Shown one piece after another: positions 41,753-52,447 of a stretch of 64,000 bases of DNA. The stretch is taken from assembly GCA_019925105.1 (NCBI GenBank), contig JAHGAU010000012.1, positions 1,240,001 through 1,304,000 of the forward strand, written 5' to 3'. The translations under genes were made by a program, and so were the position numbers. This DNA comes from Niebla homalea. Its lineage: Eukaryota > Ascomycota > Lecanoromycetes > Lecanorales > Ramalinaceae. How positions within the stretch are numbered: position 1 is the first letter of the stretch; each line of letters starts with the position of its first letter. The notes beneath the pieces are model-generated. The model made no database searches and had not been told where the DNA came from. It saw nothing but the letters and a program-made list of their open reading frames with translations.

Positions 41753-44698
41753 ATATATAGCGATATATTCGGCCGGATATACTTTTTCTTAAGTATTTTA
41801 TTAATATACTTTTTTATTACCGTTACTTATTCCTTAAATATGCCGTACGCTTTCTTAACGGGTAAAATCGCCTTTTTTTTAAGATTTATATAATAATTTA
41901 TCTCCCATATTAATAAGACTTTATTCGCTTTTATTAAGTTTTAAACTTTTAGTTATAGGTAGTATTCCTTAAAAACTTTTTTCTTTAATTTATCTTTAAA
42001 TAAAAAGGACTTATTAATTTTTATAAAGAATTTTTTATAGTCTTTAACGGTAATAGCTATTATATTAATAATAATTATTAAAATAGTTTTATTTAACGAC
42101 TTTAATATTTTAAAGTATTTTAATTATATAAAGACCACTTCGTTATTAAAGCGTTTAATTATTTTTATAAAAATATATATTAATACTTCCGTAATATCTT
42201 TTTATAATAAAGATTCCCGGGGTAATAAGCTTTTTTTATTATAAACCGTAACCGGCTTAAAATAACTTAAATAATAAGTTATATAATAGTCCGAATTAAA
42301 GGTTAACGACTTCGTTAAGAACTTTAATTTTAAATTATATAACTTAAGCTATAATATATTAAGTATAATATTAAAACTTCTAAAAAACGTAATTATATAT
42401 TATAGCTTATTTAAGTATCCTTTTCTTAATTAAAAAAGGACTTTCGTTATATAAATAATATTAAGAGTAACTTTATTATTTATAAGCTTAAGTTAATATA
42501 ATTTTATAAGCGGTATAATTATAAGTTTATATCTTTTAATAAAAGCTGCGTTAATGAAGCTATATATGGATATATTAATATCTATTAAATACCTAATATT
42601 TTAAGGTTTTTTATTTATAATAAGTTCTCCTTAAAAGTTAAATTAATAATTAAATTATAATAACTCTTTTAAGTTTAAGTGGCATAAAGAAAAGTATAGC
42701 GTTATATGTTTTTATTCCTCCTTAAGCTAATATATTCTTTTATATATTATTAAATAAAGTCTTTAATAGTATTTTCTATTAAAAACTATTCGTTTTCTAA
42801 GTTATCTACGTTATTACCGATCCGAATAAAAACGACTTCAATTAACTTAAGATAAACTATAAGTTTCTCTATAAGTATTTATTGCTTATCCTTATAAGTA
42901 ACTTTTTCATTATTAAGACGATAACCTTTCTTATTATACTTAAAATAACGCCCTTTAATATAAAGTTTTATAAGAACATAAGATAAACGGGAAACTCCAC
43001 CTAAATATCCTCGACTATTAATACGTAATGTTTTCATTAAAATATCGTTTTTCTTTTTGGCTTTTTCCTTAAGGTTCGATTTATTCTTACGTTTTTTTTT
43101 ATTTTCTACGTTAGTTTACTTTATATCGAAATTATATTAACGTAAGCGTTATATAAATTCTTTAAAGTTATTATATATTATTTTATTAAAGAGTTTATAT
43201 CGTAAGCGTTAATTAAGTATATACTTAAGGTTTAAGATCTTATATATTTTTAATAATTTAAGAGGTAAAATAACGATAATAAATTTAACGTAAAATTCAT
43301 TAAAGGTTTCTTTACGTTTAATACTTCCTATTTTAAATTTAAGATTATATAATATTATATTTGCTTTTATAAATTCATTATATTTATTAAATATACTATA
43401 TAAGTTATTTAAGATTTCTTCCGTTATTAAATAAAGATCCGGAAAGTTATTTAAAATACGAACTTTTATAATTTAAAAGGCGGAGTCCTTATAATAATCT
43501 CGTATATATTTAATCTTTATTCTTTCGGTAAAGAAAAAGATAATACTTTAATTAAATTTCAATTTAAAACGAGATCTTTACGTATTTTAATCTTAATTGG
43601 TTCCGATACCTTTAAATTCTCCGGGATCTAAATATTGTTTATTCGTTCCCGGTACCGCCGATATAAATAAATATATATTAATCCCGGAAATATTTTCTTT
43701 ATTTCGGTAACGGTCTTAAGTAAAATAATAACCTTTAATATTTTCCTTTTTTAAATTATTTAAGTCTTTTATTATTTTAAGGTTTTATTAAAGTTAAATA
43801 ATCTTAACTTTTAATTAAGAATTCTCCGTATAAATATCCTTAGCTTTATATTAATAGTTCGTTCTTATATAGCGGATACGGATAAAAGCATCCTTTATTC
43901 AGCTTTAAAATCCTTTAACGGTATTAAGTTTAATTTTTAAGCTAATAATTATAAACTTTACCTTATTAATTTCTTATTTTAATAAAAGGTTATTATCGTT
44001 AAGCTTTAATATTTTAACGATTATATCCCTGATTATATTATTTTAATATTTAGGGTATTAATTAATAGATTCTTAAAAGGAGGTGGGATTATATACTCGT
44101 ATAATTACGTTCCCGGTATCCAATAATTAAAGTTCTTTTTCTTTTATATTTAAAATATATTTTCTATTACCCTTTTATATAATTAAATAGGTATAACTGT
44201 ATTTATTGCCCCGGCTTTTACCCTATAAAGGAGTTAATATACCTCCTTTATTATTATCTTTAAAGAGTAAATCTCCTTTATCTCTTTCTGAATCGTCGGG
44301 ATTAAAACGATGTTAACATAACGTAATATATTTATTACGGAATATTAATTAAAGAATAAAAAATTAACCGATTATTATAAAGCCTATCTTAAGGATTTTA
44401 AAGGTATCTCTTAACGTATTAATAAGCTAATCTCCTTATAATATATCTTAACTTATTTCTTATTATTATCTTTATTTTCTTATATTTTCTTTTATTAAAA
44501 GCCTTTATCCCGTAAAATAAAGTTAAAAACTTAATTATAATTTAGCCATCTTAATTATATTCTGATTATTATAATATTTAATAAGTATATTACGCTCCCT
44601 TTCGGCGTTTAATACGGTAAATTACGTAATAAATTCCTTTTCAGCTATATTTATTTAAATCGTAAGTCGTAACTGCTTTAAAGGGATAATTAAAATTA
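41753..44698 (-). pseudogene. Gypsy 5' half: gag, protease and start of reverse transcriptase (decayed)
   Basis: The right portion of the gypsy element, from the 5' LTR (44699) to the LINE B insertion. Next to B the minus strand reads VKKAYGIFKE and then IRPNISLYNIN, matching the RT N-terminal region (Y-x-M-S-x-E-E ... I-R-P-S-x-S-P-Y) of gypsy elements. Gag and protease should lie further right (about 42500-44600), but I could not place a zinc knuckle or the protease D-S/T-G with confidence. On the minus strand the bases after the 5' LTR, TAATTTTAATTATCCC, could be a mutated TGGT-type primer site. Confidence 0.65.
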
Positions 44699-44901
44699 TA
44701 TTAAGGGCTTAAGTAAAATAGTTCTAAATATAAGTGAATTCTAACTATATAGATATAATATATAAAAAGATTATAGATATTATATAGAGTATATAGGACG
44801 CTTTACCCAATAAGGTAAAGTATCTAGAATAAGCGAAACGCTAAGCCCTAAAGCCGTATGCACACAGCTGCATGCTATGAGTAAGTGATGGTTCCCTGAC
44901 A
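44699..44901 (-). repeat. 5' LTR of the gypsy element
   Basis: 203 bp. The right end is intact (GGTTCCCTGACA) and followed by the TCTTA duplication; the left end TATTAAGGG is a mutated TGTCAGGGG. The last 60 bases are hardly mutated. Confidence 0.9.
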
Positions 44902-44906
44902 TCTTA

Positions 44907-47628
44907 AATTAAAGACGGCTTTATTAAAATTTATTTATTCAGACGTTATAAGGCTTATTAAGCCGGTAAGCTTTAATATAATTAAATATTTTATTATTTT
45001 CCGGAACGATTTTATTTATATATTAAAAGTTTACCCGGTAATTTATAAATCGGACGTAATTTGTAAATTTAAATAGTTTTAAGTTAAATATAAGATTATT
45101 AACCGGAAAATCAGGCGTTTACGGGTAAATAATAAGGGTAAATATATATTAAAAAACTTTTAAAATTACCTTAAAAACTATAATATTATCTATAAATTAA
45201 CGGTATAAAATAACCTTAAATAGAACCCTATAAGTAAAAGATTTAACCGGGAAATTAAAGAACGGACCTATATAATAATCTATAATATAAATTTACTTAA
45301 GAATTTATAGCCAGAAATTATAATAATTATTAATTATTTTATTATAAAAGAATTTACGTTTAATTTAAAAGGGAGGATTACCCTTTATTAAACGTAATAT
45401 AATTAAGAACCGGACTTATTATATTTATAAGTTATTAAGTTATTAAGTTATTAATATAAATTAAGATTATAAAGTACCGGATTTCCTTAAATAAAAAGGC
45501 TAATTTATTTATTCTATTAAATTATAATAATAAAATTATTAAGATATACCGGATTTTTAATCCCCGGGTAAGAACTTTTAATAAAAAAATAAAACAATTC
45601 TTTAATATTTATATTAAGGAACGGAAAATTCCTCCGTTAAATAACTCCGATAAAAATACCCCGGCGGAAAAGATTTAACGTTTAAAAAAAAATATATAAC
45701 CTTAATAAGTCCTTATTTTAAAGGAGAATTATAAGAATTAAATTTATAATAACGTTTTTATCAATAATATCCTAAATAATATACTTATAAGTAATATACC
45801 CCTAGTTAAGGAATAAGGAGATTACCCTTAAACTTAATATAATTAAAATAAATAATAATTTAATAAATCGCGGAAAGAAATTAAAATTATTTTTTAAAAT
45901 AACCTTAAACTTAAGATTCTTAAGTATTTAAAGCTTCGGAATATATCCTTAAATTTATTATTTACTTTTATTAATATAATTATTTTAAATAAAGAAAAGG
46001 ATATTTATTATTTAACGTTAATATTATTTAAGAATAAACCGGAATTATTTAAGTTAAAAAGTTATTAAAAAATTATAAAAAATATTTATTATAAAATAAA
46101 TTAATAATTAACGGAAAAAAATAAATATAGTTCTTATATTAAAAATAATACTTAAATATTCATTTTTAAATATATAATACCCCCGGATATAATTATTTTA
46201 AAAAAACGATAAGTTTATATTTTTAAAAGAGGCATTAATAATTTAATTATTTAATATAAAACCCGTTAAATAATCCGCGGTTATAAATAACGGGAAAGTA
46301 TTAATTATAATAAAACTTTCGTTTTAATAATTAAACCTATAAATTATAAGGTACTTTTTATATTAACGGCGGTTAATAATTAAGACTTAAAGTAAATAAA
46401 CGTAAGAACGGCCTTTCTTTATAACTTAATTAAGGAAGAAATCTATAAAGAGTAACTTTATAATTAAGTAAAAAATATTAATATATATTATAAGCTTAAT
46501 AAGGCCCTTTATAAATTAAAATAATCCCTTTAATTATAATATTATTATTTCTTTACCTTTATAAAGAAATAAAGGTTTAAGCTGATATTTATGGATTATT
46601 ACGTATTCATATATCCTAAAAATAAGACAATTATAATTTTTTATATAAATAACGTTTTAATTATTAATTTATTTAAATAAAATATTATAAACTTAAAAAA
46701 AACATTTAATAATTAATTCTATATAGTTAATTTAAAGTTAATTTACTATTACTTAAGTATAATAATTAAAAGAAACCGTTAAAATAAAACATTTTAACTT
46801 AATTAAGAAACCTATATTAAAAAAATTATTAAAAAATATAAATAATAAGATATTATTTTTATATATATTTTTATAAAGTTAAAATATAAATTAAAGCTTA
46901 TATTTAAAAACTATAAGGCCGATCCGATTTTCTAAAAGAAATATTAATTAACTATAAACTTTTTAATATATATAATACTTAAAATTCGCTTAAATATCGT
47001 TTATTCCGTTTTAATAATTAACCGATATATTTTAAATTTTACTGAATACTATTAAAAATTAATAAGAAGAATTTTACGTTACTTCCGTACTATTATTATT
47101 TTTTAATTAATATACCGGGGTAAATTAAAAGCTTTTAATAATTATATTGACTTTAATTTTACTATAAATTTAACCCGGAGGTCCATTATAGGCTACGTAT
47201 TTAATATAAGAAATACCGTAATTAATTAATAATTTAAGCGTTAAGTTATAGTTACTTTCTTTATCTATAAAGCGGAATATATGGGATAAATATAAGTAAT
47301 TAAAGAGGCCTTATAATTTAAATAGCTTTTAAGTAAAATTAAACTATATTAAGCCGGAAACTTCCCCGTTATTACCGTTTATAAAGATAATTAAAACGTT
47401 ATAATTTTTATTAAGAACCCCGTATTCTATACCCGGATTAAATATATAGGAATTTAATAGTATTAACTTCGGGAGGTTATAAGGGATAACCAAGTAAATC
47501 TGGAGTAAATCCTAACGTATAAGTAAGTTACTGACGGCCTAATAAAGCCCTTATTACACCAGCCCTTTAAGGGGTTCCGCAAGGCACTTAGCCTGGAAAC
47601 ACCCCCGGAACGTCCTTATACCGACTGA
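44907..47628 (+). pseudogene. Copia pol: integrase, reverse transcriptase and RNase H, with readable C-terminus
   Basis: Pol resumes after the gypsy insertion. Integrase: KIRRLRVNNKGKYILKNF at 45107-45160 corresponds to the L-R-x-D-N-G-G-E-Y/F block with D and E changed. RT: INVRTAFLYNLIKEEIY at about 46390-46450, KALYKLK near 46500, and YINN for YVDD at 46642-46653. RNase H: DFNFTINLTRRSIIGYVF near 47150-47200 and KAEYMG near 47270, then NPVFYTRIKYI near 47430. From about 47490 the frame is nearly intact (TDGLIKPLLHQPFKGFRKAL) and ends at TGA 47626-47628. Stops upstream are nearly all explained by C-to-T. Confidence 0.88.
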
Positions 47629-47665
47629 AGCCTCGCTGATGACATTAACGGCCTTACAGCTTCAA

Positions 47666-47846
47666 CTCCAAGCCACTTATAGGGTGAGCTCCAAGCCACT
47701 CATAGGGTGAGCTTTAAGCCACTTATAGGGTGAGCTCCAAGCCACTTATAGGGTGAGCTCCAAGCCACTTATAGGGTGAGCTCCAAGTTACTTATAGGGT
47801 AAGCTCCAAGCCACTTATAGGGTGAGCTCCAAGCTACTCATAGGGA
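47666..47846 (+). repeat. Minisatellite, about 8 units of 23 bp, in the copia 3' untranslated region
   Basis: Tandem units of CTCCAAGCCACTTATAGGGT plus GAG start at 47666, 47689, 47712 and so on to 47827. Units differ at a few bases, mostly C-to-T or G-to-A (units 3 and 6). The last unit is cut short. The array starts 37 bases after the pol stop codon. Confidence 0.95.
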
Positions 47847-48127
47847 GGCCGTTATTAGTCCTAAGGAGCCCAGGGGCACGTTTTAATATAAATTTAGTGT
47901 GTAAGGCAAGAAGGTTGAAAAAATATTTTAAAAGGGGGGTAAATCGCAAAAAACGATATTTACCCCGGAGCATGCCTGGATGAAATTACGCACCCCGGGG
48001 GGTTATTAAAGGATGATTTACGATGCAGGGGAGCTCGCTATTATTATACCGGCTTTAATCCAGGGGAGTAAGTACTATATAGTTAAGGCTATAAGTATAA
48101 TTTTTCAAAGTATTTTACCGCGAAGGA

Positions 48128-48195
48128 CCACCGTTATAAGGGAGTAAAAACCACTATTATAGGGGAGTAAAGACTATTATTATAGGGGAGCTTTA
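48128..48195 (+). repeat. Three diverged 23-bp units near the copia polypurine tract
   Basis: TTATAAGGGAG, TTATAGGGGAG and TTATAGGGGAG recur at 48134, 48157 and 48180, an exact 23-base period. The unit (CCACTATTATAGGGGAGTAA) resembles CCACTTATAGGGTGAG of the main array. A further AGGGGAGTAA stands at 48063. Confidence 0.75.
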
Positions 48196-48309
48196 ACAAC
48201 TTATAGAAAAAATATTATATAAATAAGGTATATATTATATAAAGATTAAAGCTTAAATAAAGTATTATAAGTAAGTAGTAAATATGAAATAATAAATATA
48301 CTAAAGCTT

Positions 48310-48318
48310 AAAGGGGAG
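48310..48318 (+). promoter_or_regulatory. Polypurine tract of the copia element
   Basis: AAAGGGGAG directly abuts the 3' LTR, as expected for plus-strand priming. The same AGGGGAG word recurs in the 23-bp-periodic units upstream. Confidence 0.8.
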
Positions 48319-48470
48319 TATTAAAAGTACTTATATTAATTACCCGGCAGTCGGATAGATTAAATATAATCTGAAGCTAAACCCGATTGGGATAGCTGGG
48401 ATATAGGAGTACTTAGTCGCACTTTTATACTTAGGAAATAATTAAGCAACTTACACCTCATATTTCAAGA
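48319..48470 (+). repeat. 3' LTR of the copia element
   Basis: Aligns without gaps to 23562-23712. The first bases TATTAAAAG are a mutated TGTTGAAAG. Ends near CATATTTCAAGA and is followed by TATAA (48471-48475), where LINE A resumes. Confidence 0.88.
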
Positions 48471-49192
48471 TATAAATATAAATAAAGGAAATAAAATATT
48501 ATTTACGTGTTTATCTTTTACCTATTATTTAAGGAGTTTAAATCGGGATTAATTAAAAAAAATGAAGCTTAATAATTACTGTTAAGTACTTATTATTAAA
48601 AGGGGTATTAAGGCGGCCGTTAAATTTATAATAATTACGGGTTTATTATTATAGTTTAATTTAATTAAGGAAATAAAAAAGGTAATTAAAAACTTAATTA
48701 AGAAATTTCGCCGCCGACTTAAAGGTAAAAAGTAAAGGCGAAAAGACTATACTTAATAGGGGTTTTAAGCTATAAATACTAGCGTAATATAGGAAACGTC
48801 GTTATATTGATTAGCGGAATTAAATAAATAAAGGGATAATAATATATATATCGGTATAAATATTTAAAGGTATAATCGGAAATCTTAATATAAAACGGAT
48901 TAATAAAATAATAAAAAAGCAATAAGTTTAAAAGTAACCCTTATAAGGATTTAATCGTAATATTATAAGTTTTCTTAGAAAAAACATATAAATAAATTAT
49001 TACTCTTTAAACGGCCGTAAATATTCTTAACCTTTAAAGTAAGGGTAAAAATTAAGTAAATACTGATTTTTATTCTTAATATTATAGATATCAGGTTTTT
49101 ACGGTTATTAATAAGGTTAAATAGCCGATTATTAGGGAACGCCGGAATTAGCTTAGCTAGACCCGTAGTATAAATCAATCAATCAATCAATT
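48471..49192 (+). mobile_element. LINE copy A, segment 3 of 3 (3' end and CAAT tail)
   Basis: The last 0.7 kb of LINE A, aligning with copy C from about 40490 to 41220 and ending in (CAAT)n at 49173-49190. An antisense 67-codon frame (48975-49178) also exists in copy G (53741-53944), but it lies on the non-coding strand and is shared only by descent. Confidence 0.9.
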
Positions 49193-49498
49193 AATAATAA
49201 TGTTACGAGCATGTACATAGTTATAGGACATAGCCTTAAGTATAGGACTTTATGATAGGATACTATTTTAAGGATAGAATACATATATAGGTAATAATTT
49301 ATCCTTCTTAGGATAAACGATTATTTATATATACATTAATTACTTTACTACCTTATTTATTATATGCTTTATACTTATTATAATATAATAATAATAGCTA
49401 TAGATATTAAATAATTATCTGACGGTTTTATTATCCTCCTAAATACTATCTTAAATAAAAGGACATTATCCTATCTATTAAAATAACCCGGTCCGCGT
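49193..49498 (+). other. Flank of LINE A, right part resembling gypsy 3' untranslated sequence
   Basis: A lightly mutated stretch starting TGTTACGAGCATGTACATAG at 49201. The last 70 bases resemble the reverse complement of gypsy 27112-27160 (shared CTTAAATAA and a GTAG edge), and the alignment continues beyond LINE E at 51718. The left 230 bases have no match in the window. No ORF or RNA gene was seen. Confidence 0.35.
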
Positions 49499-51717
49499 AG
49501 TTTATTTTTTAATTAATAAATAAGGGTAAAAAAAGGACGGTTAACGGAAACGGTTCTTAAAGGCTTAATCGATAATATATATACGGTATAAGGTTATAAA
49601 AAGAAATATATTGCGAATCTTCTTTTTTTAAATATTATAAAAGCGTTTAATAAAGTAAATTATTAAAGGTTACTATATAATTTACGGAAAAAGGAAGTTT
49701 TATTTTTCCTTATAAATTAAATAAAGAGTTTCTTAAGTAATTAAATAACGTTAATTAATTTAAAATAGAAAATAAATACGATAAAGCCCGCGATAATAAA
49801 GATTCCCCAAAAATTACTTATTTTTTAAATCTTATTCTTATTCTTTAATAATCCGCTTATTAAAAATTTAATAAAGCTGAAATAAAAAATTTAAATAAAG
49901 GACTTTATTAATGATATTTATCTCTTAATTTATAATACGTTTACTTATATAAACTATTTAAAGTTAAAATAAACTTATAAAGTTTATTTATAATAAATAA
50001 AGATATATAAAGTTTAATTTACCCTATATAAATATAAGCTTATTAATATAATAAAAAGCCCGAAGTTATACGATATAATAATTATAATAGACTTAAATAA
50101 TATAACGGTAAAATCAGAAGTTAATATTAAGGTATTTAACCTATAAATTAATAAGAAACTAGATTAAAAAAATTATATAAGAAAGGTCTAAAAAAAAAAG
50201 TTTATAAGAAAAAAGCTTTATTTACCTTATAGCGTTAATTTAAAAAGCTATTTTATAAAAAGTTAAAACCGTTTATTAAACGGTTATAAAGCTTATAATA
50301 ACGTATATAGTAATTATTTAATATATACTTAAAAGTATACTTAAATATAGGAAAAAGCTTATCCGGTAATTATAAAAAGTTTAAAACCGATACTTAAAAA
50401 TAATAAATAAAATATATAAAGTAACCCTTATCTTAATATTAGAATCCGAGGTCTTTATATTATTAATAAAGCTAACCTTAAATTAAATAATCGCTTAAAC
50501 GAAGCTTAAAAGGGGTATAAACTTAATTACGTTAATAAGAAATAAACGTATTTATTAAAACTATAAAAAGCCTTAAATAAAAAAGCGTAAAAAGGCAATA
50601 TTTACCCTTTTTACGGAAGTTAAATTAAAATAAATTAAAAAAGAGGTCGACTTAATTTATATTTAAAAAGTTAATATAAAAATATATAAATTCTTATTTA
50701 AAATAAAAATAGCGGAAAAAAAAAACCGTAAAAATAAAGTTAACGGTAATTACCCTATAAATTATAAAGAAATAAATAAAGCGTTAATATAAATATAGAA
50801 AATTAATCCCTTAAAAATAATAGTACCTGGCGTTAAATAATAATAAAATTATTAATAAGTATTTCCGGCGTTACGGGATTATAAAAAAAGGTAATAACGT
50901 ATTAATAATTTAACTCCGGATAAATAAAAACGGCTTAATTTACTTCCTTTTTATTATATACGTTAATAACCGGATTAATATTAATTATAAATATAAATAA
51001 TAAAAATAGGATATTATATACGTATTAATTTTTTATTTATTATTCAAGGAATATAAACCGGGATTAATTAAAAGGGTAAGGATTAACGATTATTATTAAA
51101 TACTTATTAATAAGAAGGGTATTAAAGCGGCTATTAAATTTATAATAATTATAGGTTTATTATTATAATTTAACTTAATTAAAAAAATAAATAAAGTAAT
51201 TAAAATTTTAATTAAGAAACCTCGCCGCCGACTTAAGGGTAAAAAGTAATAACGGGAAAATTATACTTAATAAAAGGCTAAAAAAAACTATAAATACCGG
51301 AGCGGTATAAGAAACGATACTATATCGGTTAATAAAGTTATATAAATAAAATAATAATAATATACGTATTACTAAAAATATTTAATAATATAATCGGAAT
51401 TTTAAAATTTTAATATTAAATAAACCCGTAAAATAATAAAAAAGTAATAAATTTAAAGGTAACTTTTAAGTAAATTCAATTATAATATTATAGGTTTTTT
51501 TAAAAAAAACGTATAAATAGATTCTTACTTTCTAAACGGCCGTAAATGCTTTTAGCCCTTAAGATATAAGTAAAGGCTGGGTAAATACCGGTTTTTATTT
51601 TTAACGTTATAGATATCGGGTTTTTTACGGTTACCAGTAAAACCAAATGGCCGAGTATTAAGGAACGCCGGAATTAACTTAGCTAGATCCGTAATATAAA
51701 TCAATCAATCAATTAAT
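49499..51717 (+). mobile_element. LINE copy E, 5'-truncated (2.2 kb), nested in gypsy copy F
   Basis: Begins inside ORF2 at the point equivalent to about 39013 of copy C and runs to the (CAAT)n tail at 51699-51716. Truncation at the 5' end is the usual outcome of incomplete target-primed reverse transcription. Contains the RT region in decayed form. It provides an uninterrupted reference for the point where copia entered LINE A (about 50990). Confidence 0.9.
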
Positions 51718-51874
51718 TAGTTTTATTTACTTTAAGATAAAAATAATAAATTTTAATTTAATAATTACGTTGCCGAGTTAAGGTAAACCCAGGTTTATTA
51801 ATCGCTTAAGGAAGCGTACCGTAAATTACCGTTAATACGCTGGATCTTTAAGTAGCTTAACGGAGTTTATAATT

Positions 51875-51886
51875 AAAAGGGGGGGG
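51875..51886 (+). promoter_or_regulatory. Polypurine tract of gypsy copy F
   Basis: AAAAGGGGGGGG followed by TTA and the LTR. This is the better preserved version of the tract next to the 26723 LTR and sets the orientation of F. Confidence 0.75.
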
Positions 51887-51889
51887 TTA

Positions 51890-52092
51890 TATTAGGGAAT
51901 TATTACTTACTTATAGTATATAGCTATATACATATGGCTTTAAAGCTTAGCGTTTCGCTTATTTTAAATACTTTACCTTATTGGGTAAAGCGTCCTATAT
52001 ACTCTATATAATATCTGCAATCCCTTTGTATATTATACCTACATAGTTAGAATTCACTCATGTTCAGAATTACCTTACCTAAGCCCCTGACA
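51890..52092 (+). repeat. 3' LTR of gypsy copy F
   Basis: 203 bp, the reverse complement of the LTRs at 26723 and 44699. Starts TATTAGGGAA (mutated TGTCAGGGAA) and ends CCCCTGACA. Confidence 0.9.
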
Positions 52093-52327
52093 TTATTTAC
52101 TGGCTTAATATAGTAAAATTAATAATAATAACTGGTAATAAAGTTGTTAATAAAAAGATTCTCGTTAAGTTTATTAGGCTCGTCGCGTTTTCTACGTTAT
52201 TTAAATCTGAGATCTCATGGTAATAACGTTTATATGTTTATTATAATAACTATTACGATCTTATGTTATTGCTATTAAATTATAACGTACTTAATATAAA
52301 GGGTAAAAAGTATATAATATATATAAT

Positions 52328-52447
52328 TGTTAAGTAACTAACTATATAAGTGTTGCATATATGAAGGTACGCGTTAAGCAAGCGGAACAAGGTAGAACCG
52401 CTCCGCTCCGGTAGGGCTGAGACTCAGCTCCAGCTGAGATCCTAACA
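52328..52447. repeat. LTR-like GC-rich island with TGTTA...TAACA ends
   Basis: 120 bp starting TGTTAAGTAACTAAC and ending GATCCTAACA, clearly GC-richer than its flanks. It contains a perfect inverted repeat CTCAGCT-CC-AGCTGAG at 52423-52438. The ends suit an LTR, but the adjoining pentamers ATAAT and TTTAC do not match. There is no second copy in the window and no clear primer site or purine tract. Possibly one LTR of an element whose interior is the AT-rich DNA to the right. Confidence 0.35.

Larger units (their letters stand above)
26723..44901 (-). mobile_element. Ty3/gypsy chromovirus, nested in copia pol, carrying LINE B and C
   Basis: Two 203-bp LTRs (26723-26925 and 44699-44901) with TGTCAGGG...CCCTGACA ends are flanked by the perfect duplication TCTTA at 26718-26722 and 44902-44906. 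The coding strand is minus: gag side on the right, then RT, RNase H, integrase, a chromodomain at 27206-27430, and a purine tract (reverse of 26926-26940) next to the left LTR, which is therefore the 3' LTR. RT motif YLND at 29816-29830, RNase H at 29215-29280. Length without the LINE insert is about 6.6 kb. A chromodomain at the integrase C-terminus places it among chromoviruses, which target heterochromatin. Confidence 0.92.
23562..48470 (+). mobile_element. Ty1/copia LTR retrotransposon, nested in LINE A and itself carrying gypsy, LINE B and LINE C
   Basis: Terminal repeats of about 150 bp (23562-23712 and 48319-48470), flanked by TATAA on both sides, split LINE A at one point: both LINE flanks join seamlessly when compared with copies C and E. 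Without the gypsy insert (26723-44901) the element is about 6.7 kb. Order along the plus strand: 5' LTR, primer site matching the anticodon arm of initiator Met tRNA, gag-like region, protease motif (26153), integrase motif (45107), reverse transcriptase (46380-46653), RNase H (47140-47460), pol stop (47626), 23-bp minisatellite, polypurine tract, 3' LTR. PR-IN-RT-RH order identifies copia. Mostly RIP-mutated, except from about 47460 to the 3' end. Confidence 0.92.
49430..52092 (+). mobile_element. Second gypsy copy (F), 3' end only, carrying LINE E
   Basis: The 3' LTR (51890-52092), the polypurine tract and about 170 bp of internal sequence (51718-51889) match, in reverse, the left end of the gypsy element at 26723-27112. 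The orientation is plus. LINE E interrupts it, with TAG-TTT words on both sides of the insertion. No 5' LTR or pol of this copy is visible, so it is truncated or its remainder was separated by later insertions. Confidence 0.75.

Noticed and set aside
12640..49205. A target duplication for LINE A (ATTATAATAAG versus TTAATAATAATG)
   Set aside because: It requires gaps and non-RIP changes in very AT-rich sequence, so it is not distinguishable from chance.
49201..49498. TGTTACGAGC at 49201 as the start of another LTR
   Set aside because: No matching end, no second copy, no duplication; the right part resembles gypsy untranslated sequence.
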